DNA from: Alphaproteobacteria bacterium 33-17
Lineage (GTDB): Bacteria; Pseudomonadota; Alphaproteobacteria; Rickettsiales; 33-17
Direction of reading: 5' to 3'
NCBI GenBank assembly: GCA_001897445.1
Contig: MKSX01000010.1
Coordinates: forward strand, 62,001-126,000
Length of the DNA stretch: 64,000 nucleotides
The notes under the pieces were generated by a model. The model was given only the letters and a program-made list of their open reading frames with translations. It was not told the origin of the DNA and searched no databases. Below are positions 46,184-52,778 of this stretch, one piece after another. The stretch's first letter is position 1, and each line of letters begins with the position of its first letter. The translations under genes and the position numbers were made by a program.

Positions 46184-46336
46184 TTAGTTTTTGTGTTCTT
46201 CTGTAGCTTCTTCTTTCTTTTCTTCTGTTTGCTCAGCTGGCTTGTCACCATCTTTGTGTTCATCAGCTGCAACCGCTGCAGAAGCAACGTTGAATGCAAA
46301 TACAGAAGCGATAAGAGCTAAAAGTACTTTAGACAT
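46184..46336 (-). CDS. Small exported, charged protein (50 residues)
   Basis: This short ORF encodes a classical signal peptide (SKVLLALIASVFAFNVASA, cleavage probably near AVAA-D25) and a mature part of about 26 residues made almost only of Glu, Lys, Asp, His and Thr (DEHKDGDKPAEQTEEKKEE). A good intrinsic terminator follows. Its codons are consistent with translation, and the competing reading frame at 46114-46299 has no signal or good composition. Similar tiny exported charged proteins occur in Rickettsiales but I cannot name a family. Function unknown. Confidence 0.75.
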   Translation of the reverse strand: MSKVLLALIASVFAFNVASAAVAADEHKDGDKPAEQTEEKKEEATEEHKN

Positions 46337-46541
46337 ATTATTTATACCCAAAAATTGTGTTGATTATTAGTACTACTAAATTAAGTACAAGTTCATTCTA
46401 CACATTTTTAAATTATTTGGAATAGTTTTTTTACAAAAACACATAAATATTCTGTCTTTTGTATTAAAAATACAACATATGAACAATAGCAAAAAACTTT
46501 GCACTTTGTATATTAAATTTTATTTAAGGGAAATTTAAAAA

Positions 46542-46617
46542 TGGTGGAGGTGAACGGGATCGAACCGATGACATCTTGCTTGCAAAGCAAGTGCTCTACC
46601 AACTGAGCTACACCCCC
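46542..46617 (-). tRNA. tRNA-Ala (anticodon TGC)
   Basis: On the minus strand the 76-base gene begins GGGGGTGTAGCTCAGTTGG, has an anticodon arm with loop TTTGCAA giving anticodon TGC (reads GCA and GCG/GCU by wobble), the T-arm GGTTCGATCC and an encoded CCA end. The acceptor stem pairs GGGGGTG with CACCTCC, allowing G-T pairs. Confidence 0.97.
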
Positions 46618-46682
46618 ATAAGAAAGATACGCATTTTTTAGCATACAGGTTTTATGTTGTCAATAGATACTTAAAAAAATTT

Positions 46683-47009
46683 TTAAAAAATCCATGTTCC
46701 TTCTGCAAAAGCCAGTGGAAACTCGGTATCTACATGAGTAAATCCATATTTAGATACTAAAAGTTTTTCTGCTTCCATGAATTTTTCAACGTTAAAGTTA
46801 CATTGTGATAGAGACTCCATAAGGTCATTTTTAAAATCTTCAGAAAAATCATTTTTATATATTTTGAGCTTAAAACTTTCCTGATCGACAAAATCAATAT
46901 GAAGCAAAAAGTTTTTTTCGTTCTCACTAAATACATAGTCTGCAAATTTAAATGCAGCATCAGGCTGCGTTAGAGTATTAGATTCCATGTAAAAATATAA
47001 TTTCTGCAT
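46683..47009 (-). CDS. Unknown small protein, 108 residues
   Basis: I do not recognise it. The sequence (QKLYFYMESNTLTQPDAA, FKFADYVFSENEKNFLLH) has alternating polar and aromatic residues compatible with a small alpha/beta domain. No signal peptide or membrane segment. It has a GAGGGA ribosome site and lies 45 bases after yggS on the same strand, between it and tRNA-Ala. Confidence 0.65.
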   Translation of the reverse strand: MQKLYFYMESNTLTQPDAAFKFADYVFSENEKNFLLHIDFVDQESFKLKIYKNDFSEDFKNDLMESLSQCNFNVEKFMEAEKLLVSKYGFTHVDTEFPLAFAEGTWIF

Positions 47010-47054
47010 AACTTTCCCTCATAATTTTTTTGAGAGATTAAACTAAAAATTATT

Positions 47055-47681
47055 TTATTCAAATAGTTTTCTACCTATTCTAATATAATTTGCGCCATAT
47101 TTAATCGCAATTTCATAATCATCACTCATTCCCATACTTAAGCCGCTTAAATTATTTTGCTTAGCTAAGTTCTGTAGCTCCTGAAAATATGGTGACGGAT
47201 CAACATCTACAGGCGGCATTGTCATAAGACCAATAACTTTCAAATTATGAAATTTATTACACTCTTCTATAAATTTATTTAAATCGCCTGCATCTATACC
47301 AGACTTTTGTGGCTCCTTTGCTAAATTTACCTGTATAAAGCAGTTTATAATTTTATTGCTATCACTAGCTGCCTTATCAATAAGAGCAGCATGCTTAATT
47401 GAGTCAAGAGAATGTATGTAACTGCAGAACTTAACAATCCTTTTAATTTTTTTGCCTGATAACTTACCAATAAAATGAATATTTACATTTTTATTATTTA
47501 ATAAGTTTCGTAGTAAAGGTTCTGCTTCCCATTTACTTTCAATTTCTTCTATACGGTTTTCCCCGAAGTCTTGAGTATCAAGATTTATTATATCGATTGC
47601 TGGTCTTCCTTTAGTAACTGCAATGAGCTTGATATTAGAAGGCAGGTGTGCTAATATTTTCTGATTCATAGGTTTTATCAT
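47055..47681 (-). CDS. PLP homeostasis protein (YggS family)
   Basis: YggS/PLPBP proteins bind pyridoxal phosphate and buffer its level. The PLP lysine lies in KLIAVTKGRPAID; other signatures are DFGENRIEEIESKW, IHFIGKLSGKKIKRI, QVNLAKEPQKSGI and LSMGMSDDYEIAIKYGANYIRIG. The 208-residue form starting at ATG 47681 is chosen. This start codon overlaps the divergent Bcr-type gene's ATG within CATG (47679-47682). A later ATG at 47669 is also possible and would separate the two. Confidence 0.93.
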   Translation of the reverse strand: MIKPMNQKILAHLPSNIKLIAVTKGRPAIDIINLDTQDFGENRIEEIESKWEAEPLLRNLLNNKNVNIHFIGKLSGKKIKRIVKFCSYIHSLDSIKHAALIDKAASDSNKIINCFIQVNLAKEPQKSGIDAGDLNKFIEECNKFHNLKVIGLMTMPPVDVDPSPYFQELQNLAKQNNLSGLSMGMSDDYEIAIKYGANYIRIGRKLFE

Positions 47682-48873
47682 GGCAAGTTCGAGCAATAAA
47701 ATATTAATTTGGGTTTTAATGTTACTAGATATAGTAGCTTCCGCTGAAACTGAAATTAATATACCTAGCTTTCCTGATATGTTAGACCACTTTAATACAA
47801 CACCTCAATTAATGCAATTTGTTGTTGGGCTTAATTACCTTGGCGTTTGTATCTCAAGCCTCATTTATGGAATTATATCAGAAAGATATGGACGTAGGCT
47901 GCCTTTACTTATAGGTCAGTTTATATTTTTAGCCGGATCTTTAGGATGCGCTCTATCACTTAACAATTTTACACAGCTTTTAATATTCCGTTTTATTCAG
48001 GGATTTGGGTGTAGTTCTGTATTTGTAATTAGCAGTGCTATTATTTTTGATATTTTTAATAAAGAAGATGCTGCTAAGACATATGGATACATGAATAGTG
48101 TAATTACTTTATTTATGGCAGGGTCACCAATACTTGGAAGTGTAATTAATGAAACCTTAGGCTGGAAATATAATTTTTATGTAATCTTTATAGCAAGTTT
48201 ATTTTCAACTTTAGTAACTTTAAAATATGTTCCTGAAACTTTACCAGTCGAAAGCCGCAAAAAATTATCAGCTACAGAAGTGCTAACTGCATATAAAAAT
48301 ATAGTGACATCCAAAATTGCATTAGGGCTGCTTATGATAGTTGCCTTAACTGTCGCATCTTATTTTGTATATGTAACGTATTTATCGATTATATTTATTG
48401 ACTACTTACACGTTGAAAAAATTACGTATGGTTATTTACAGGCTGCAATTACCGCTTCATATGCTTTCATGAGTGTATTTACTTCGCTGATTATTAAAAA
48501 AATTGGTTATGTAACTACACGAAATTTATCTGCATTTATTACTGGTAGCTCTTCTGTTGGTTTTATTATTTTTTCGGTTTTAAATCCTAATAACCCATAT
48601 ATTATTACAGCGTTTATGTGCTTAATTTCACTTGGTCTTGCGCTATTTATTACAATATCGTTTGGTGATTATATGGAGCAAGTTGCAGATAATAAAGGTA
48701 TAACATCATCGTTCTGCACATTCTTTAGACTGCTTTCAACTTCACTAATACTTTCAGCTACTGGCTTATTCTTTGACGGAACAATTATTCCAATTGCAGC
48801 AGTAGTGTTCTTGTTAAATATATCATCTTATATTATCTATTTATTGATTAATAAAAAAATTAAATTATCATAA
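47680..48873 (+). CDS. MFS drug-efflux-type transporter (Bcr/CflA family)
   Basis: The 397-residue membrane protein has 12 predicted helices. LLDIVASAETEINIPSFPDM is the Bcr/CflA helix 1 pattern, YGIISERYGRRLPLLIG the MFS loop 2-3 signature, and FRFIQGFGCSSVFVISSAI the helix 4 motif. Such carriers export drugs or dipeptides, and rickettsial genomes carry many. Substrate unknown. It is divergent from yggS with overlapping start codons. Confidence 0.9.
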   Translation: MASSSNKILIWVLMLLDIVASAETEINIPSFPDMLDHFNTTPQLMQFVVGLNYLGVCISSLIYGIISERYGRRLPLLIGQFIFLAGSLGCALSLNNFTQLLIFRFIQGFGCSSVFVISSAIIFDIFNKEDAAKTYGYMNSVITLFMAGSPILGSVINETLGWKYNFYVIFIASLFSTLVTLKYVPETLPVESRKKLSATEVLTAYKNIVTSKIALGLLMIVALTVASYFVYVTYLSIIFIDYLHVEKITYGYLQAAITASYAFMSVFTSLIIKKIGYVTTRNLSAFITGSSSVGFIIFSVLNPNNPYIITAFMCLISLGLALFITISFGDYMEQVADNKGITSSFCTFFRLLSTSLILSATGLFFDGTIIPIAAVVFLLNISSYIIYLLINKKIKLS

Positions 48874-48906
48874 AAAAGTTAGTAATTAATTTGATATAGT
48901 ATAGCA

Positions 48907-49380
48907 ATGACAATTTTTCTAAGAGTAATCGGTTTTTTAGTGGCTTTTGGCATGCTGCTTATTTCTGGTTATGCATTTGTTTTTGTATTGCTTGCATTAC
49001 TTCCTACTATTGTTGCCGTTTCAATAGATAAAAGATCCAGCCGTGCTGCATCAAATACTATTGGTGGATTCAATATATTAGGCGTTCTTCCATATGCAGT
49101 AGAATTACTTCAGGAAGGTTTGGGTGCAAGTTCAAAAGCTCAGGCAATGCTTACTGACCTTACCGTCTGGTTTATAGTTTACGGATCTGCAAGTATTGGG
49201 TGGATTTTAATTTGGGTTGTACCGCAAGTTTTTGGCAGCTATTTTGTATATAGAGAAGAAAGAAAAATTAAAACTTACTTAGATGAGCAAAAAAAACTTT
49301 ACGACGAATGGGGGCCAAAAGTTGGCTTTAAAAAGAAGTTCTTAGGCGAAGCTATTTCATCAGACGATGATGATGAATAG
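48907..49380 (+). CDS. Conserved alphaproteobacterial membrane protein, 157 residues
   Basis: The protein has three hydrophobic segments: FLRVIGFLVAFGMLLISGYAF with FVLLALLPTIVAV, an amphipathic NILGVLPYAVELLQ, and WFIVYGSASIGWILIWVVPQ, followed by a charged helical tail ending SSDDDDE. The pattern (RSSRAASNTIGGFNILGVLPY and YGSASIGWILIWVVPQV) matches a conserved alphaproteobacterial family without known function that is sometimes loosely labelled acyl-CoA-synthetase-related; nothing in it supports that label. It lies 33 bases after the Bcr-type gene. Confidence 0.75.
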   Translation: MTIFLRVIGFLVAFGMLLISGYAFVFVLLALLPTIVAVSIDKRSSRAASNTIGGFNILGVLPYAVELLQEGLGASSKAQAMLTDLTVWFIVYGSASIGWILIWVVPQVFGSYFVYREERKIKTYLDEQKKLYDEWGPKVGFKKKFLGEAISSDDDDE

Positions 49381-49642
49381 TAAAGTTATCAAATTTTATC
49401 AGTAAAAATCGCATTTAATCCCACATAACCTTAATATTTTTCTAATAAATCATAAAAATTGGCTTTATTTTTATTAAATAATGTATATACATATTGTAAG
49501 TTAGTATTAAATTATTGATTTATTTGAAAATTATTTCGTCAATGTGAAAGGTAATTATTTTATAAATAAATTGTTTACTTTTGTTTAATTATATTATATA
49601 CTCGAGCCGATAAATTAACGTAATAATAAAAATAGGTGTGAC

Positions 49643-50371
49643 ATGATTATTGTAAGAAACGCTTTTCAGCCCACCATTTACATCATTGATGATAAATCGG
49701 AATCTTTAAAAAACATTGACTCAATAATAAAGCAACATGGCTTTATTTCTTCTTATGAGACAAATATACAAAATGCTATGAAGTATTTAAGTACTCATTA
49801 CCCAACAATTATTGTAATTTCAGAGAAAATTTCTGGTATTACAACAGGTTCTGAGCTTTGTTTATACACAAAAACATTAGATAATCTTAAAGATACAGTT
49901 GTAGTAATGGCAAAATTTGCTGATTCTAATACTGAAGAAGAGCAAGATGCAAAAAAACGTCCACATGCATACATTTTAAAAGATAAATCTGACTTAGACT
50001 TTATTTCTAAAATTAAATATCAATATATTGTTAGACGCTCTACAAAACCAAACACAGAGCTGACATATGGTGATATCACAATGAACTTAGATTCATATGT
50101 TGTAACAAGAAAGACTAAAGACTTAAAATTAGGTCCGACAGAGTTCAAAATTTTACAATGTTTCCTGGAAAATGCTGAATCTACTCTTTCAAGAGAGCAA
50201 ATTATGGCGTATGTTTGGGGACATTCTGACTCTATCGAGCCAAGAACAATTGACGTACACATTAACCGTTTACGTTCTGTTCTCAAACTTACAAAAGATG
50301 AGCTTCCAATCATCGAAACAATCAGATCGGTAGGTTACTGTTTAAGACATAATACACCGGTAAATGCTTAA
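49643..50371 (+). CDS. OmpR/PhoB-type response regulator with degenerate receiver
   Basis: The C-terminal ~100 residues form a winged helix of the OmpR/PhoB class (DLKLGPTEFKILQCFL, STLSREQIMAYVWG, then DVHINRLRSVLKL and ETIRSVGYCL). The N-terminal receiver keeps the acidic pair (D16, D17) and the late Lys (AYILKD), but the phospho-acceptor Asp is Ser (PTIIVIS, S60) and the switch Thr is Ala. So it probably acts without Asp phosphorylation. It resembles CtrA/PhoB relatives rather than any named regulator. It heads a block of unknown genes, with 16 bases to the next. Confidence 0.85.
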   Translation: MIIVRNAFQPTIYIIDDKSESLKNIDSIIKQHGFISSYETNIQNAMKYLSTHYPTIIVISEKISGITTGSELCLYTKTLDNLKDTVVVMAKFADSNTEEEQDAKKRPHAYILKDKSDLDFISKIKYQYIVRRSTKPNTELTYGDITMNLDSYVVTRKTKDLKLGPTEFKILQCFLENAESTLSREQIMAYVWGHSDSIEPRTIDVHINRLRSVLKLTKDELPIIETIRSVGYCLRHNTPVNA

Positions 50372-50386
50372 TTTATAGGGAAAAAT

Positions 50387-51364
50387 ATGGCAATGGGATT
50401 TATAGAAAAGATACCACCTTTTAGATGGATGTACTATAAGTTGTTTTGGAATGACCAAGATCACTTAAAAGCTTCAGAAGCAGTTCTAAAAAAAGTTGTG
50501 GATAATCTTGGCTATTATTCCCCGAATGACATTTGGGAGGCTACTTTACATTTATCTTATGTAAGTCGTCCTGAATCTGTAATAAAATTTTCAAAAGATT
50601 CAGATCTCATTGCCCAGTATTCCAGAAAAATTATATCCGAAGCCCTAGCAAGAGGCTGGGATAGCGCCGCTGACTTTGGTATTATTGCAGGGAACATGTA
50701 CGGCGTTGTCGATCACCCATACCTTACAAGCCTTGTTCATGAATGCGTAGTTGATCATAAAGTTAAAAATGCTATGCATTTAATTTCAGAATATGGAATT
50801 ATTCTAAGTCCTAAAGATACAAATTCAATGCTTATTGACTGTTCATCTTCAAAAGCTGACTTACTAAATTTTATAAAGTTTATGGATCAGCAGGAAAAAC
50901 TTTTAAGGGATTCAAGCATAAACAGATTCAATAATTATACATATTATGAAAAAGTAGACGCAATCGAGTTTTACAAAACAACAAAACTTGCTGCTAAAAT
51001 TCATTACGATCAAATTCTGGAAAAAGAAGCAGTTGAGAGAGAGAAAGCTAAAATTGAAGCTGATAGAAAAGAACTCGAGAAAGAAAAGAAAATACTTGAA
51101 GAGCATAAAAAGCAGGAAGAAATTAAGTATCATCCGCATACAAAAGTAGAAGAAACAAAAGTAAACCACTACCCTGATAATACGTATAATAACTATCAGA
51201 ATCATAATCAGTTTTATTACGATCAAAATACAAACCTGTATTATAATCCAGCAATGAATGTTTATTATGATCCTACAAATAATTTGTATTACGATCATGT
51301 AAATGGTTATTATCAGCTTGTAAATTACCCAGATATGGCTTCTGCCCCTTATATGGATATGTAG
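50387..51364 (+). CDS. Unknown protein with coiled coil and OCRE-like Tyr-rich octamers
   Basis: The 325-residue protein has a helical N-terminal region (1-205), a charged coiled coil (about 209-248; EKEAVEREKAKIEADRKELE) and a C-terminal Tyr/Asn-rich part. From residue 276 it repeats every eight residues: FYYDQNTN, LYYNPAMN, VYYDPTNN, LYYDHVNG, YYQLVNYP. This closely resembles the OCRE octamer-repeat domain (YYDxxTGL) of eukaryotic RNA-processing proteins. The repeat is seen; homology to OCRE is inference and could be convergence. No signal peptide or membrane helix. It sits between the degenerate response regulator and another unknown gene. Confidence 0.75.
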   Translation: MAMGFIEKIPPFRWMYYKLFWNDQDHLKASEAVLKKVVDNLGYYSPNDIWEATLHLSYVSRPESVIKFSKDSDLIAQYSRKIISEALARGWDSAADFGIIAGNMYGVVDHPYLTSLVHECVVDHKVKNAMHLISEYGIILSPKDTNSMLIDCSSSKADLLNFIKFMDQQEKLLRDSSINRFNNYTYYEKVDAIEFYKTTKLAAKIHYDQILEKEAVEREKAKIEADRKELEKEKKILEEHKKQEEIKYHPHTKVEETKVNHYPDNTYNNYQNHNQFYYDQNTNLYYNPAMNVYYDPTNNLYYDHVNGYYQLVNYPDMASAPYMDM

Positions 51365-51375
51365 GTGTTTTTAAT

Positions 51376-52056
51376 ATGGGAATATTTAGCTTTATAAACT
51401 ATTTTAGTAGCAATGAGTCTCTTTATAAGAATGCATTAGATGCGTTTAAAAATGACGATAACGCTGTAGGGCTTGAGTATTTATCATATATTTCAACATC
51501 GTTTTTTTCTAAAGACTCTAAAGAAGATATTATTAAATCACTTCCATCTGATGAGCTTTTAACCAGCAAATTATTAAGCTTAATAGCTGATGATTATAGT
51601 TTGGTAAATTCTCATGCAGCAATGATTGTACTAAACTCAGTAAGAAAGCATGAGAGCTTTTCTATATTTGCAGAAAATGATTTTGTAAAACTGATAGCTG
51701 ATAGATATGGCATAGTAAAAGCTTGCAAATTTGCTGTCCAAAATGATATTTGCTTAACTACAAAGTTATATTGTGAATTTCTGGATAATTTAGCCAGTTC
51801 TGGAAAATATGGTGATATAGCTGAAATTTCAGAGCTAGTTAAAAATCAGGTTGATAATTTATTAAAGCCGTATAATGAAGATTATTATGGCATTTCTAAG
51901 ATAAATAAAAGTTATTTTATTGGACATTTAGCCGAAATGCTTGATGAATCAGCAAATGTTTTGACGGATAACCATTCTTTCTATAATATCTACCCACGAA
52001 AATACCTTGCAGATATGATGGATTGTTTGCTTAAAGATCATTCTGCTGATTATTAA
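51376..52056 (+). CDS. Unknown helical protein, 226 residues
   Basis: I do not recognise it. It is predicted soluble and helical (SLYKNALDAFKNDDNAVGLE, LTTKLYCEFLDNLASSGKYG), with helix-pair spacing like that of TPR- or ARM-type repeats, although no clear repeat can be aligned. The start is similar in style to the upstream gene (both begin with a short Phe-rich amphipathic segment: MGIFSFINYF versus MGFIEKIPPF). It lies 11 bases after that gene and is probably cotranscribed. Confidence 0.7.
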   Translation: MGIFSFINYFSSNESLYKNALDAFKNDDNAVGLEYLSYISTSFFSKDSKEDIIKSLPSDELLTSKLLSLIADDYSLVNSHAAMIVLNSVRKHESFSIFAENDFVKLIADRYGIVKACKFAVQNDICLTTKLYCEFLDNLASSGKYGDIAEISELVKNQVDNLLKPYNEDYYGISKINKSYFIGHLAEMLDESANVLTDNHSFYNIYPRKYLADMMDCLLKDHSADY

Positions 52057-52089
52057 TACTATATATTTCATTTTAAATTTTAAAAAATC

Positions 52090-52512
52090 ATGACCAGAGG
52101 CAGAAAAAAAGAAGTTAAATCAATTACTCTTACAGGTAATATTTTCCTCAAATACGAATACGAGGAAGAACAAACTTTTGAAACCGGCGACATAATGTTT
52201 GTACTCAATAATGACGCAACAAGTCCATTTAAAGGTGAGTACTACAAAATAGGATATGCTGGATATTTCAAACTTTACGTATATGATGGTTACGACTGGA
52301 AGCATTTAATTGACAATGAATTCTTTGAAAACAGGGAAAACCATTTTTCCAAGAAAGAAATGCCAATAGATAATTTCGAGTTTATCAAAGATACTGTTAC
52401 ATGTAAGGCAGGTGTGCTAGTTTATAAGACTTATAGAGAGCATTACACCACATATTTACATGAGATGAACGCTTTTAAAGGCAAAAAAGGTCATTTTAAG
52501 AAAGACAAATAA
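52090..52512 (+). CDS. Unknown small basic protein, 140 residues
   Basis: I do not recognise it. It starts with a basic patch (TRGRKKEVKS), has a middle rich in Tyr, Phe and beta-type alternation (NIFLKYEYEEEQTFETGDIM, YKIGYAGYFKLYVYDGYDW), and ends in a Lys/Gly-rich tail (FKGKKGHFKKDK). It is probably a small beta-rich domain with a nucleic-acid-like basic tail. No membrane or signal segment. It is the last gene of the block starting at the response regulator. Confidence 0.65.
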   Translation: MTRGRKKEVKSITLTGNIFLKYEYEEEQTFETGDIMFVLNNDATSPFKGEYYKIGYAGYFKLYVYDGYDWKHLIDNEFFENRENHFSKKEMPIDNFEFIKDTVTCKAGVLVYKTYREHYTTYLHEMNAFKGKKGHFKKDK

Positions 52513-52583
52513 AGAACCAATGTAACAGTTGCTTTATATGTTTTGATAATATAGTTAAAGTATTTGAATTATGACATAGGAAT

Positions 52584-52603
52584 AGCGAGCGAAACCTAGT
52601 AAA
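52584..52603 (+). repeat. Degenerate copy of the AACGAGTG palindromic repeat
   Basis: AGCGAGCGAAACCTAGTAAA matches the first 20 bases of the core at 59779 and 60722 at about 16 positions. The palindromic second half is not conserved. It lies between the small basic protein gene and alaS. This is a weak call. Confidence 0.3.
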
Positions 52604-52744
52604 TGTGACGCATGAAAACCTAAACTTAAAAAACCATACCATAATTATAAAGACTTAAGTATACTAGCAGACTGCACCTATAAAAACTAAATTTTAGAGC
52701 AGTTGCTTCACGTACGATTAACCGATATTATCATTCCTTATTGA

Positions 52745-52762
52745 GCGGCGAATTAACGCCGC
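52745..52762 (-). terminator. Hairpin downstream of alaS
   Basis: GCGGCG-AATTAA-CGCCGC is a perfect six-base GC stem 17 bases beyond the alaS stop. The T-tract on the minus strand is poor, so it may be a terminator or an RNA-stabilising hairpin. Confidence 0.5.
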
Positions 52763-52778
52763 ACAATATCTTCAAATA

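Noticed and set aside
46114..46299. 61-residue minus-strand ORF rich in Lys
   Set aside because: It overlaps the 50-residue exported protein in another frame, which has a real signal peptide and a better terminator position.
50912..51298. Long hydrophobic ORF on the minus strand opposite the Tyr-rich octamers
   Set aside because: It is the antisense shadow of Tyr/Asn-rich codons (giving Ile/Val runs), without a ribosome site or homology.
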